Shown in pieces: positions 10,546 through 22,078 of a stretch of 64,000 nucleotides of DNA; position 1 is the stretch's first letter, and each line of letters begins with the position of its first letter. Both the position numbers and the translations under genes were made by a program. Origin of the DNA: Nageia nagi (taxonomy: Eukaryota; Pinophyta); assembly GCA_050084985.1 (NCBI GenBank), contig JBITNC010000001.1, positions 199,454,001-199,518,000 on the forward strand, written 5' to 3'. The notes beneath the pieces were generated by a model. The model was given only the letters and a program-made list of their open reading frames with translations, was not told the DNA's origin and did no database searches.

Positions 10546-12937
10546 CTTTCTATGTTGATGATAACATTTAATAATTTAATTTATTCTCTATCATACTTAC
10601 GATGATGTAGATATCTCATACTCCTTATTATTATTTGAATCCAGGAGTGATTCGGAATCTTGTTTTTGACACTCAGTGAAGTGTGTTGTTACTTTTGTTG
10701 AGACAAAGTTAAATACTTCTATCATGTTTGGAAGCATTCTTGTAGCTCATTTGGAGAACGAATTGGTGGTCCTTTTGCAAGGACATTATTGTACTCCTTA
10801 TCATCAAAAAGTTTTTATTTCTTGTTGGGGTTTTCTTCCCGATATAGGTTTCTCTAGGGTATGTCAGTGTTCATCATTGTGTGGTGATGTTCTCTTATTT
10901 ATTTGGCAATTATTAATTGTTATAGTTGCTTAATTCAATTTGCAAGTACTTAAGAATCTAAGTGTGTTAAATTCATATGTGATGAAATAAGGAATGCCAT
11001 AGGAAACCTATCTTTACAAACTAGCTAGGGCAATAAATCTACCACTAAGGTTCATAAGTAATGGCACTTGAGATGGATTGAAGGCATGATGGGATAGCTT
11101 TGCCTTGATTTCTCCCAAACACAAACTCCCCATTATAACCTAATTATTTATTTATTCTTGTGATTTTTTCAAAAATACCTTTATTTCTTATGCAAGGTAT
11201 GGGGTGAATAAGTATGTCCATACCTTTCGGTTGAGGATGCTAAGATGTTTAAGGATAGAAGAATTTTTTAAGCAAGATAATACATCTTTGCTTATACAAG
11301 ATTTTCCTTTTGGATACCACACATGCATATATAAAGTTTGTAAATCAACATTTCTTATCAACATAATGTAGGTGTAAAGATGCATAAGACATTTTTAATG
11401 CACTAACATGCTTAATACTCCCTGTTTGGCTATCAACCTCTTGGTTTGCTTCTTAAGAGCATTCCTTTAGTTTCCATCATATCCCTTCTCTCCCTATCAT
11501 TCTCCTCATCTCCATGGTGTACAATTGACTTGTATCATTTGAGAGAGCATCCCTATACTTGCAAATCACAAAACAATGATAATAGTTCCATATACCAAGA
11601 TGTAGAATATATATAAAATCAGATATAACTCATCATCATTATGCATATCATAAGCAAAATATTTCATGAATATCATCATATGAAAGCACAACAATAAATC
11701 AATTTTATGTCCATAAATTGGATAGCAATTACCCACATAAATATCTACAAATGCACGAGATGCCAAAGGAAAATGTCTAACAAACCATGCTACTCAAACA
11801 CTAAGGGAGGTTCTAACGGGTTGGGCCATTACATCCTCTAACTAGGGTACACTCCAATTGCCATTTTGTAGAACTTCCTCTTTTGCTTTCTCCTCCCTTT
11901 TCTTTTTTCCTTATTTTTGTGAGTTGGGTTGCACTTTATGGTTAAAGTGGGGCAAAAAACCCTTTTTTTTAAATTAAGTTAGGAATTTGGTAAGTCCTAC
12001 CTTTTTCTTCCTTAGATTTGAGTTCCCTTCTTTGCTAGTTTTATCCTTTTTAAGGCCCGATAGTCAATTTATCTTCCATCAACCATCAAGGTGGCAAAGT
12101 GGGATACACAATTTCTGAAATTGTACCTCTTATTCTTTCTTTTCCTTTTTCTTTGAGAAATGTACTATCATAAAGGTTCTAGTGAACTTCTCAAATAAGG
12201 AAAATTGTAGACATTTAAAATTGTTCATCTAACCATTTTAATTGTCAATTTCACACAAACAATTGGTAATGCTAGTTGCATTTTGAGACTTATAGAAATT
12301 GGAAATGAAATTGATGTTTGTGCCCCCTAATTCCTAGAAATCAATATCAAGACTTGTTTGCCTCATGGGCAAACTATAGTATGGTTTGCTAAAACCACAA
12401 CACAATTTTATAGCAAACCTATTTTTGGGTTTTTGACCCCATTGAATGGTTGCATGTTGGCAAGCATGAATTTTTGATGTTTAATGTGAATTTTGGCATC
12501 ACCCTTTTATTTTGTGTAGAATGTTCCTTTTTTCATGTATAAAAGAAAGATTATTCGTACTTGGCAAATCATCTTCATCCTGTCTACTTTTTACATGTGA
12601 TCGAATCACACTTGCAATTTCTTTTGCAAACGCATTTTTGTACATGCTTATGATTTTCATCCTTGGAGGTTATTAGGAGTTTTCTATATTTGGTGGGTTT
12701 GATTATAAGTTTGTATCTAAGGAGAAAGAGTTTCCCTTTGAATAAATCACCTCAAAATTACTCGAGGAATGCTAGATTTGAAAATTATAGTACTATTTCG
12801 TCCATATACAATATAGTTTGCATGATAAATAACTGACCCACTTTCACATAATTTCAATTTCATACTTGTTTTGAGTAGTTTTGGTTGATTTTTTGTTGTT
12901 GTGGGCTATAAACATACTGGGTATTTGTTATGGTAAT
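10546..12937. other. Intron filler, no recognisable gene
   Basis: AT-rich sequence with scattered short open frames lacking family signals. It does not share the LTR motifs of its neighbours and may be original intron or very old repeat. Confidence 0.5.
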
Positions 12938-13859
12938 TGTAACATCCCAAATTAGCAAAAATAATATTTTACTCAAAATTGCAAATTTCAAACCACAATA
13001 ATTTTATTTGAGCTAGGAAAAATCAGATCTAAAATCATTTACATTTAGGAGCCAAATAAAATACTCAAAATTCATCCAAAAATTGCCCTAAGGCTATATG
13101 TCTCACTACAAAGCTCCAAATGGAGAAATGCTAGACCAAAGGGCTGGATGTCTGGCTAGAAGACTAGATCTGACACAAATAACTCCACAAAGCTCCAAAC
13201 TGGTTGGATGTTTGAATTCAAGAGGTGAGAAATCCTACAAAAGGTGAAAATATTTCCTCTAAGGCTAGAGTCCACGCTACTAGGGCCTTAGACCCTCATA
13301 TTTGAATACTACATAAAAAACACTCAATTCATAAGCTAGATGCACCACTGAAGGTTTTCCAACTATTGAAACTAATGCTTTGGAGCACCTCGAGAATTCT
13401 AGGAGGGATTCGCTCCTATGAACTAAAGGGTTTTTATCCTTGGTTTGCACAATACACCTCAAGGGTTTTCATCCTCAAGAAGCCTCCTTACTATAGGTTT
13501 TCGTCCACAAGAAGGGATGAGAAGCAACAAGTCACCCACTCAAGAGATAGAAGATGGTAGATGAAAAATATGATCTCCAAATGAGGCATGTCCCCTCTAA
13601 ATAATTGTATGTCCCATCATAGGGATCATAACAGGACCACAAGGTTACAACTTCCAAGTTTCACATTTTCTTACATTTGATCGCACCAATGAATGCCTCA
13701 ATTTTACAAAAATGACACAATAAATCATTCCTAGCTATGGATGTTCTACATGGAGATTATAAAAATTCTATTACAAAATTACAATAATACCACCTTGGGC
13801 CCCACAATAGCTAATATTAATTTCAAAATATGCCTAATTAACAAAATACTCCTAAAATC

Positions 13860-14830
13860 GCATGTCTATTGTGCTTCAGTATTTAAAATATCGGTAGGCA
13901 TATGTGAGGAAATTGATCAAATCTATAATAGATTCCTTTGGATAGGAATGGAGGAGAAAAAGAGAATTACCCAAGTGAGTTGGATTAAAGTTTGCAAGCC
14001 GAAGTCGCAAGGAGGACTTGGACTCCATAGTTTGTGTAAATTTAATATAGCACTACGGGCGAAGTTGGCATGGAAGGTGAGCACATAGGAGGAGAGAAAA
14101 TGGGTAAATATATGCTAGAAAAAATACTTGAAGGAAGGATCAAACTTCATTTAGATAGACTTCAATAGGCAAGGATCAGCTTTCTGGAAGGGCATGTCCA
14201 AAATCATGCACTTCTTGAAGGAGAATGTTTCTTGGAGCATTGGCAATGGCCAAGATGTAGAGTTTTGGGAAGATGAATGGATTGGTGGCCAGCCATTCAT
14301 ACAAATTCCAAACCTAACTGATTTAGTCAGATGGGGCAGAAACAATGTGGATTGGAAAGCCCAATGCTATATGGATGATAGCAATAGGCAGAGAGTTTGG
14401 AGGATGCTTCGTCCCCCAAGACAGGATCTAGCCATTGCTGTGGAAATGGTCAACAATATGTTAGTCTCAACACCTTTACCTCTGGACTATGGGATGAACA
14501 TCCCTAGATGGAAACCAGGAAAAGGAGGTTTGTATTAAGTAAAGTCTGGCTACCTTGGCCTCCTGGAGGTAGATGCATACGAATTTCCTGTCAAGAAAGT
14601 ATGGTTAAAAGGTGTTACTCCTGAGGTAACCCATTTCCTATGGCTAGTCTTTAGGAAACGAATCTCTACTATTGATAACATAAAGAAGAGAGGACCAATC
14701 TTTGTCAATAGATGCACTATGTGTTACAAAGCGGAAGAATCAATTGATCATCTATACCAATTTTGCCCTTTCACTTAGGAAGTCTGGAGTGGAATCCTGG
14801 GGAAGAAGAGATTGGAGCTTGGCATTAATA
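13860..14830 (+). pseudogene. LINE ORF2 C-terminal part with zf-RVT
   Basis: This is the C-terminal portion of a non-LTR reverse transcriptase polyprotein. Recognisable pieces in order are IDQIYNRFLWIG, KSQGGLGLHSL (up to 14085), then IGNGQDVEFWEDEWIGG (14194-14538). The zf-RVT zinc domain follows, reading CTMCYKAEESIDHLYQFCPF at about 14712-14775. These are standard blocks after the RT palm in plant L1-like elements. Stops after 14085 and 14538, plus an in-frame TAG near 14778, mark it as inactive. The RT catalytic motifs would lie upstream and are absent because of the truncation. Confidence 0.8.
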
Positions 14831-15679
14831 TCATTGAGTTAATTTCTAAATTGCCTCCAAATGTTCCATGTAAAGAGGAAAAACGAAGATGGGCCATGAT
14901 ACTCCCCCATATGCTCTAGGAAATCTGGAAGGAAAGAAATAGGTGAATATTTCAATAAAAAATGATGATAATGGAAAGATTGATAAGAAAAATCCATTGT
15001 ATGGTGGATGAGAACTGGAAGCTTATTTGTAAAGATGAAGAGCATGATTTAGATATAGATAGGGTAGGTGGGGAAGCAAGACACTCACATGATGGGTATG
15101 AATGAAAGAAGGAAACCTCGGAGGAGAGCTTGTGTGGAAGTGACATGCCCTCTCTTCATACAAAAGCCACAGATTGAGAGGAGGTTTTCCATTGATCATG
15201 AGGACAGGTGGAGTGCCTAGATTTGGAATCTAGGTTGGCAACACGGATTTTACTTATTAGATAGGAGCACTTATAGCCACTCTACATTCTAGTTGCATGC
15301 AGAAAGGATGATAGGATAGAAGTGTCTAGAACCAGTTATAAGAGAAGAAATCATGAGGGACCAAGCAGTCTAGCGAATTTTATGCAATGGGGGTATAGAT
15401 GGATTCGTGGACACCCTAAATGGCCATAATCCCAAATAGTCAAGAAAGGTAGTAGATTCGTGGAATGGAAGAAGTGTCATGGTTGACGGATGATGCTTTT
15501 CAATCAGCCTTGAACTGATTGAAGCAGCTACGGGGATGGCCAATTCAGGTTGCAAGTATAATAGAGAAATGAGGACTCTAGTATCTGAAGTGCAGACATT
15601 CTACGGGCAAAGGGTTCCTCTTTTGAAGATAAGGACATCAGCCTACCCAATTGCATCTACTCGACATCCCTAGAATAAG

Positions 15680-16179
15680 GTGGCGAAAATCATTAAGAAA
15701 CTATTCACCATGGAAGGTAGATACACTGAACTATTTGGGGTTTACTTTGTTTCATTAAATCATTTTAAAGGAACGTATAGGATCGATCTCCCATACTTTT
15801 GTATAATTCAATGGATGCATATATTAGAAAGCATAGTTGAGCAATGCCAATTCACCAAGGATTAATCAAAATCCTGGTGGATTTTGAGCGCTTGGGGGCG
15901 AAAAGGGTGAGGCCCCTATTTCAACAGGTTCCTAAACCTCCTTCGGTAGACCCAGATCCCACAAATTCCTCTAGTAGTGGCTCTCAACTAAGATTTCCCC
16001 AAACCGAGGAGTCTATCACCTCTCCGATTATTATGGTCTCTTCAGACTCGGAGGACTCAGTATTGGATGTTGGTGAGAATGAAGCTATGTCTAGAAGGAG
16101 GGGTAAGTTGGTGGTAGACCCTGAAGAGGATGAAGAATTGGAAGAAGAGATGGAAGAAGATGAGATGGAGGTTGAATAA
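15680..16179 (+). pseudogene. Unknown ORF with acidic tail inside the LINE
   Basis: Two overlapping frames, joined by an apparent frameshift near 15845, encode FKGTYRIDLPYF and then HQGLIKILVDFERLGAKRV. A Pro/Ser-rich linker follows, and an extremely acidic end at about 16120-16179 rich in Glu and Asp. I do not recognise the family. It lies downstream of zf-RVT on the same strand and upstream of the poly(A), so it may be a captured or extra LINE domain. Related reading continues with stops to about 16851, including a frame at 16648-16851. Confidence 0.4.
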
Positions 16180-17377
16180 GTGAAGAAAGAAGAATTGATG
16201 GAACCGCTTGATGCTACGGGTACGGAGGAGAACTCCCCTGAGGTACCCCCAAGTTAGGCGACAATAGAAGTGTCAAAAGAGCTCTGGGACCCTTCAGAAG
16301 AACTCGATGACATGCAATGATCACCCTCATAAGTTGGATATAAGGATATGGATGTTAATTCCCCTATAGGAAACCAAAGTTGGATGAATTAGGAGGAGGT
16401 GGTGGATCTTCAGCTACACCCAGAGGAACAAATTCGGACAGGATCCTACTAGTCCCAGTAAGTTACAAACGTTCATTCATAAAATGAGATTCAAGAAGGT
16501 CTACAGGAAACTTAGACACTTTACAGAATGGGGATGAATTGGAAGGAGAGGAAAAGAATGGAGGAATGTTTGTTTAGTCAAAAGGGAAATGAAGGCTATT
16601 AATACCCGTGGTACAACAAACAGAAGCTTGGTAGGGATAGATGGAAGGTGAATCTGGCTTCCCATCAGAAAGAAATCCCCATGGCCATCCCAATCCCAAA
16701 TTCAGAAGGACCAATGGATTTGGAGATGGAATTTCTTTGGGACTGCTTCAATAAGAAAGACTCAACCTTTGAAGTTAATTGGAGCTTAGTAGTGCAGCCG
16801 GTACATGGTTGGTACGATCAGGAGCCAACAAAGAAAGATGATAGCCCGTAGCCCATAGCTTTTTGTTTAACTATGGGAAAACTTTGTGATAGCTTTTTGA
16901 CTCAAATGTAACTCTGCAGAATATCTATATCATCATGTATATGTAGGTTTTGGGGCCCTATTTTTTGGAAAACCTGATTTAAAAATTGTTTTACCCTTAC
17001 CCCAAAAAAAAATTACTCCTAAAAATCACTTAAGAGGTGGATGACCTCCTTCAAAGTGACAAAATTCAAATATTGTATCACAAGAATAGGATGCTCAAAA
17101 TGGGTACGTTACAAGTCCGCCCTTCCCAAATTGCTTGTCCTCAAGCAATTAAGAGTCGAATGTGTAAGAATTTCAAACGTAGGCAAGTCCTTCCACTTCA
17201 CCGAATGTTCTTTGACAATTTTGTATCTCTACCTCCTCTCCCTTGTCTCCAAGATAGCCTCGGGTAGTAGAATCAACTTCCCTTCATCATCAAGTGGAGG
17301 AAAATCCGAGGATGGTAGTACATGTTGTCCAAGGGACCTTTTTAAACAAGAAACATGGAATATGTTGTGGATCTTGC

Positions 17378-17584
17378 TCAAAACGACAACTCAAACTCAT
17401 AAGCCACCTTTCCCACCTTGCGCAAGACCTTGTAGGGACCAAAAAATTGTGGCTTAAGCTTCTTTGCTACCTTCTTCAATGTGGACAATCTATATGAAGG
17501 CACCCTCAAATAAACCAAATCTCCCTCCTCAAAGGTGTGTTCAATCCTATGCTGGTCAATACTTTTTGTATTGATTTTGGGCAA
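17378..17584 (-). pseudogene. Gypsy integrase C-terminal region
   Basis: Minus-strand reading gives HTFEEGDLVYLRVPSYRLS and FGPYKVLRKVGKVAYEFEL. This is the conserved block after the integrase core that precedes or forms the chromodomain-like end of plant gypsy Pol. It belongs to the 12938-21573 element. Confidence 0.8.
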
Positions 17585-17927
17585 GTTGTATATTCACGCT
17601 CAATGCTCTTATGATTTCTTGGCTATCCTGCAAAAAATCTTTGGCCTTGGGAGCCTTTCTATCACCAAAAATCATGTCGACAAAACTTGGAGCCTCATAA
17701 CCGTACAATGCCATAAAAGGGGACATCTTGATGGATGAGTGATATGAAGAATTGTAACAAAACTCTCCTAAGTGCAGCCATTTTACCCATGCATGTTGCT
17801 ATCCTAAAACATAAATCCTTAAGTATCCTTCCAACCATTTGTTTACCAATTCTGTTTGTCCATCTATTTGTGGGTGATAGCTAGTGGTTGGCATCAAGTT
17901 TGTCCCACTAAATTTGAACAACTCTTG

Positions 17928-18506
17928 CTAAAACATGCTCATGAATTTGCTAACTCTATCACTCAAAATTTGCTTTGGCGGCCCATGAAGTCTAAATACG
18001 TCTTTGAAGAATAGTTCATCCAATTGCATGGATGTGTATGAGATTGAAATGGAAAATAAATGAGCAAACTTTTTCCATGTGTCCACTACAAAAAAAATGC
18101 AATCTTTACCTTGTGTCTTGGGCAACCCAGTGATAAAATCTATGGAAATACTCTCCCACTTTTGTTTCAAAATGGGTAAAGGTTGCAACAATCCAGTAGG
18201 ATATATATTTTCAATCTTATTTTCTTGGCATGTTTCACATTCCTTTACATGCCTCAAGACATCTCCTTTCATCCCCTTCCATGTAAATCTCTCCCTCAAC
18301 ATCCTATATGTCTTGACAAATCCTAGATGGACAATCAATGGTGTGGCGTGCATGCCTATGATTAACTTTCCTTTTATCTTTGATTCCGGAAAAAGATAAA
18401 TTTTGTTCTTGTACAAAATCAGCCCCTCCTTAATTCTGAACTTGTCATCTTTTGTGTGTCCTTCAAGAAGGTTAGTGGCAAAAACATTCTTTGCATATTC
18501 AACCAT
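17928..18506 (-). pseudogene. Gypsy integrase: zinc-binding and catalytic core
   Basis: Integrase inserts element DNA into the genome. Minus-strand reading starts with MVEYAKNVFATNLLEG. It contains the zinc-binding pair CETCQ, with an upstream HLGFVKTYRMLRERF block, then SISIDFITGLPKTQG with the first catalytic Asp. PPKQILSDRVSKFMSMF follows with the second Asp. The frame is open for 192 codons and stops before the catalytic Glu. One stop separates it from the C-terminal block at 17584-17378. Confidence 0.85.
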
Positions 18507-18529
18507 AATGGAAGCTTTCCAATTAGCAG

Positions 18530-18936
18530 AAATAATGGAAATAGAAAGGAAAGAAGGGGTGCAAAAAAGTGTATCAACAACTATGTTTTTCTTACTCTTG
18601 ACAAACTCAATCTCACAATCATAAAATTACAATTTACTCACCCACTTCTACTGCCTATTATTCATATCTTGTTGTCCCAGAAAACATTTTAAGATGTTAT
18701 AAGATTTTACAACAAACTTGCCACGTACTAGATATTGTTTGAACTTGGCCACAACATGTATCATATCCAACATTTCTTTATCATATATGTTGAACATCCT
18801 CTTTGTAGGGTTGAGTTTCCTACATTCATATGCAATGGGTCTTCCTTGTTACATAAGTACAACCCCAATTCCAAAACCAAAAGCATCACACTCCACTGTA
18901 AAATACATAGGAAAATCAGGAATGGCTAAACAAAGG
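18530..18936 (-). pseudogene. Gypsy RNase H, first part (downstream of solo LTR)
   Basis: Minus-strand reading includes FTVECDAFGFGIG with the first catalytic Asp, then NIYDKEMLDMIHVVAKFKQY and a degraded continuation up to the integrase. The reading joins in frame to 20117 onward once the solo LTR and one TSD copy are ignored. Confidence 0.75.
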
Positions 18937-18941
18937 CAAGA

Positions 18942-20111
18942 TGTAATGTATCCTTCTAATCGTTATACAATTTCTCAATACAATTTCGCATTCATTCATC
19001 AATTAGGGTACAATAGTAAATGCTCATTCATCATCCAAACTTGTACTCAAAACTGAATTATAACAACAGTAACCAAATCTGAAATAAAGCTCATACAACA
19101 TGTGAAAATGATCAAACTAGGGCACAACTTCAGATCTGTAATGTAACAGAAATATAGCTCCAAAATACTCTAATCCACATACATTCCCATGCACAACGAA
19201 TGATAACAGCATAGCAAAAATAAAGGAACATTCATCCACATTCGAAGAGCAATATGAGAGCCAAATAATATGAATAATAACCAAGAATAAGTATAGGGTT
19301 CTAACAAGCCTATAACAAGTTCTAAGGCAAAGCCCAAAACTTCAAATATGCTCAACCAAGATTTCCAAAGGTTGGTGCAAGACCCAAGATGGCTTCCAAG
19401 GCTGGCACAAATCTCAAGATGGCTCCAAGATCCTAGCACTAGGGCTAGAAGGCTCTCCAAGGTTGGTGTAAGCTCTCCAAGTGAGTGTAAATGTGAATTG
19501 ATCACTTCTAGGCTAGAAAGTAGCCCTAGTCCTTAGAAGGAAGAGAAGGGAGCAACCGCAACTCCGATATGATCCGAGATCAAATGCAAAACTGATGATG
19601 TCTTCAAATGAAGTGCTCACTTTCCTTTTATAGTGATCTAGGAGAAGTCCAATTATAATTTATGGTTGAATGACCCAACCTAGAAATATAAATAACTCTT
19701 AATTGACAAATGACTTCTCCTAAGCTAGACATTGGGCAATTAAGGAATAATATATTTCCTTATTACAAAACATGGCCCACATTTATCATAAAATAACAGA
19801 GACTCCAAATCTAAATAGAATTCACTCCTAATACCCCTCATAGGGTCAGACTATTTATTTTAAGTTTCACAAATGAAACTAAATACAATATTAATAAAGT
19901 GAGTCCTGCATGCATGATAGTAGAAACTAGCTTCGGGTGTGAATCTTCAAAAGTTTGTATCTCCCTCATTTCTTGGTAGAGCCATGTCATGTGGCATTTC
20001 AAAACAATTGGCATGAGATTCTCTATCCATTTCAAAAGACAAATCGATGATCCATGGATTGTGACAAAAGTTATGCCTTCAACAAGGTTTCTTAAAATTG
20101 GGGACATTACA
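18942..20111 (-). mobile_element. Solo LTR inserted in RT/RNase H, perfect TSD CAAGA
   Basis: It starts TGTAATGTATCC and ends GGGACATTACA, with CAAGA at 18937-18941 and 20112-20116. A TATAAAA box on the minus strand lies near 19626-19633. About 30-bp repeats with CCAAGGTTGG-like cores occur at 19356-19480, downstream of that box rather than upstream. No internal sequence remains, so LTR-LTR recombination is implied. Confidence 0.9.
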
Positions 20112-20116
20112 CAAGA

Positions 20117-21121
20117 GCGCATTACATGTTTCTACTTCTCAAAGGCTTCTTGGTCTATTTCACTCCATGAGAAAGCTCCTTTCTTGGTCAAATCCGTCAA
20201 AGGGGCTTCCAACTAAGACAATCCACAGATGAATCTTTTATAATAGCTACATAACCTAAAAAATCCCCTCAATTAAATCAAGGAGGTGAGAACTGACCAA
20301 TCTTGAATTGCAACTATTTTTTGCTTATCCACTTGAATGGCATGGTGACTAATCACATGCCCCTAATACAAGATCTTGGACATTCCAATTTCACATTTAG
20401 ATTTCTTGGCATAAAGTTGTTGGTGCTATAAAATACCTAGGAAAAAATCCAAATGCCTCAAGTGATCCTCCCAAGAACGGTTGTAGACAAGAATATTATC
20501 AAAAAATACCAATACATAGTCCCTCAATTGTTCTTTGAAAATCTGATTCATGGAAGATTGAAATGTGGTAGTGGCTTGGTTAAGCCAAAAGGCATGACCA
20601 AAAACTCAAAGTGGCCAAAGTGACATCTAAAGGCCGTCTTGTGAATATCCTCCTCTCTCATGTGGATCTGATGGTATTCAGATCTCAAATCTATTTTGGA
20701 GAAATACTTGGCACCATGGAGCTCATCTATAAGTTCATCCACCCTAAGGATAGGGTATCTATTTTTATGGTCTTTTTATTCAACACCCTATAGTCTATAT
20801 ACATCCTCAATGAGTCATCTTTTTTGACCAAAACTACAAAGGAGGCAAAAGGAAGCCCATGTTAAGGAGTTCCTTAATTGTCTTTCCAATTTCTTCTTTA
20901 TACATACGAGGCTGCCTATAAGGAGTGATCATGACAGGTTTAGATCCCAACTCTAACTCAATGATATGCTCAAAACCCTTATTCGATGGCAACCCCTTAC
21001 GCATATCTCCAAAAACATCACTATGCCTAGTAAGGATGGTTTGAATATCATCATGAAAAGGAGTTTCTATCTTGAGTGAGGACGTGGGCATACCTTTGAC
21101 CATGAGAAACATGCTCCCCAA
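20117..21121 (-). pseudogene. Gypsy reverse transcriptase
   Basis: This RT copies the element RNA into DNA. Minus-strand blocks in order are FEHIIELELGSKPVMITPYR (21121-20834) and [20 protein letters not shown], which carries the first catalytic Asp. [12 protein letters not shown] follows (20742-20548), then decayed palm and thumb sequence to FSWSEIDQEAFEK at about 20180-20120. Stops and frameshifts are frequent. Relatedness to the copy at 52380-53190 is obvious from shared blocks. Confidence 0.85.
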
Positions 21122-21179
21122 ATGATGTCCTTTTTTTCAATATATTCTCCATTCTACTAGTCATCACAAGCTAAGGACG

Positions 21180-21573
21180 GTGTGCCTTGATCTCCCTCAA
21201 GATGACCTCATCAGTTCATCCCATGTGTGCATGCCCTAAATTTTGCTTTTTCCTTATGTTCCTCCTCCATTCTTTGTTCATTAAGGTTGGTAGGTCTCCT
21301 TGGATGTGGGATGAATTTTCTCCTGATGGGAAGAACCTTCTTGTGAAGATCCAAGCGATCTGATTGTAGCCGATTTTGCCTTGAGCATTGAAGGATCCAA
21401 AACTAATGCTCTCTTGATAGTTCTTGCAAGGAAGTAGGAGAAAATACCTTCATCATACTCCTCAATGGCTCCATCAACCCTCCATGAACAAAAAAGCCAC
21501 TTTTTTTTAGAAAATTAAGTACCATAACATAAATTTGTCAGAACTCCAAAATATAGGTCTCAATTGTGCTCCT
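21180..21573 (-). pseudogene. Gypsy gag fragment
   Basis: Minus-strand reading gives HGGLMEPLRSMMKVFSPTSL, the end of the gag capsid region, matching the same block at 7886-8143. The N-terminal part is cut off where the copia-like LTR starts. Confidence 0.65.
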
Positions 21574-22064
21574 TGTTGGAATGTATAATGCATTATTGAA
21601 AGGTTCTTTTTGTAAATTCCCTAATACATAAAGGTATCTCTAGATACCTTAAGTATTTAAGTGAATATGATAATGTAACTTGTTCCACACTCCTTCTCAT
21701 GTGCATGCCCTTTGGGTAAAAGGGTGAAGCATGTCATATCTTTGTACAATGGTTAAAAGGGTGATCCAAGGGAGGATTTTGGCCTATAAATAGAAGGCCC
21801 TCTCCTTGAGATCACACATCAAAAGTTGAAGAAAAGTTATGCTCTAGGATTAGTGTTACGAGAGGAAGAAAGAGTTATTGTAAGAGAGTTGTCTTTGTGA
21901 ATGAGTAAAATCTTAGTTAGTGGATGTACTCCCATGGTTGGAGGAACCACTTTACATTGGTGTTAATTTGTGAGATTGTCTATGCTTTGAGTATTGATGT
22001 TTAAGTGAGCTTTCATATAATCGTGAGTATATAGGAATTGGATCTTTTAGTCTTAATTCCATCA
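21574..22064 (+). mobile_element. Copia-like LTR (491 bp), plus strand
   Basis: It starts TGTTGGAATGT, as many plant Ty1/copia LTRs do, and ends ATTCCATCA. A primer-binding site follows at once. No copia genes follow in this strand and no second LTR was seen, so only the 5' end of an element survives. Confidence 0.7.
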
Positions 22065-22066
22065 TT

Positions 22067-22078
22067 TGGTATCAAAGC
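22067..22078 (+). other. Primer-binding site, initiator tRNA-Met type
   Basis: TGGTATCAAAGC lies two bases past the LTR end and sets the orientation of the 21574-22064 LTR. Confidence 0.75.

Larger units (their letters stand above)
13860..17012 (+). mobile_element. 5'-truncated LINE with short poly(A) and imperfect TSD
   Basis: The insertion ends in nine A at 17004-17012. It is flanked by TACTCCTAAAATC at about 13847-13859 and TACTCCTAAAAATC at about 17014-17027, as expected for target-primed reverse transcription. The 5' end is truncated inside ORF2, beyond the RT core. The part after the RT zinc region (14830-16990) is unusually long for a LINE 3' end and contains extra open frames. Confidence 0.7.
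12938..17113 (-). repeat. 3' LTR of the 12938-21573 element, split by a LINE
   Basis: The ends are TGTAACATCCC and GTACGTTACA. Removing the LINE with one target copy leaves an LTR of about 1.0 kb (12938-13859 plus about 17030-17113). It is followed by CCGCCCTTCCCAAATTGC, the terminal internal sequence typical of these elements. A second LTR copy is absent, so the assignment rests on end structure and adjacency. Confidence 0.65.
12938..21573 (-). mobile_element. Ty3/gypsy element with RT-RNase H-IN, minus strand, right end truncated
   Basis: The 3' LTR (TGTAACATCCC...GTACGTTACA) spans 12938-17113 with a LINE inserted in it. The internal region runs from integrase (17378) back to a gag fragment at about 21570. 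There, the copia-like LTR begins and the gypsy 5' LTR is missing. The domain order on the minus strand (gag, RT, RNase H, IN) is that of Ty3/gypsy. A solo LTR interrupts the RT/RNase H boundary. Protease and the gag N-terminus were not found. Confidence 0.75.

Noticed and set aside
10676-10933. 85-codon plus-strand open frame
   Set aside because: No homology signal and no neighbouring gene structure; the length is unremarkable for AT-rich intron.
18079-19056. Plus-strand open frames of 106 and 112 codons
   Set aside because: They are shadows of the minus-strand integrase and RNase H remains and show no independent motif.
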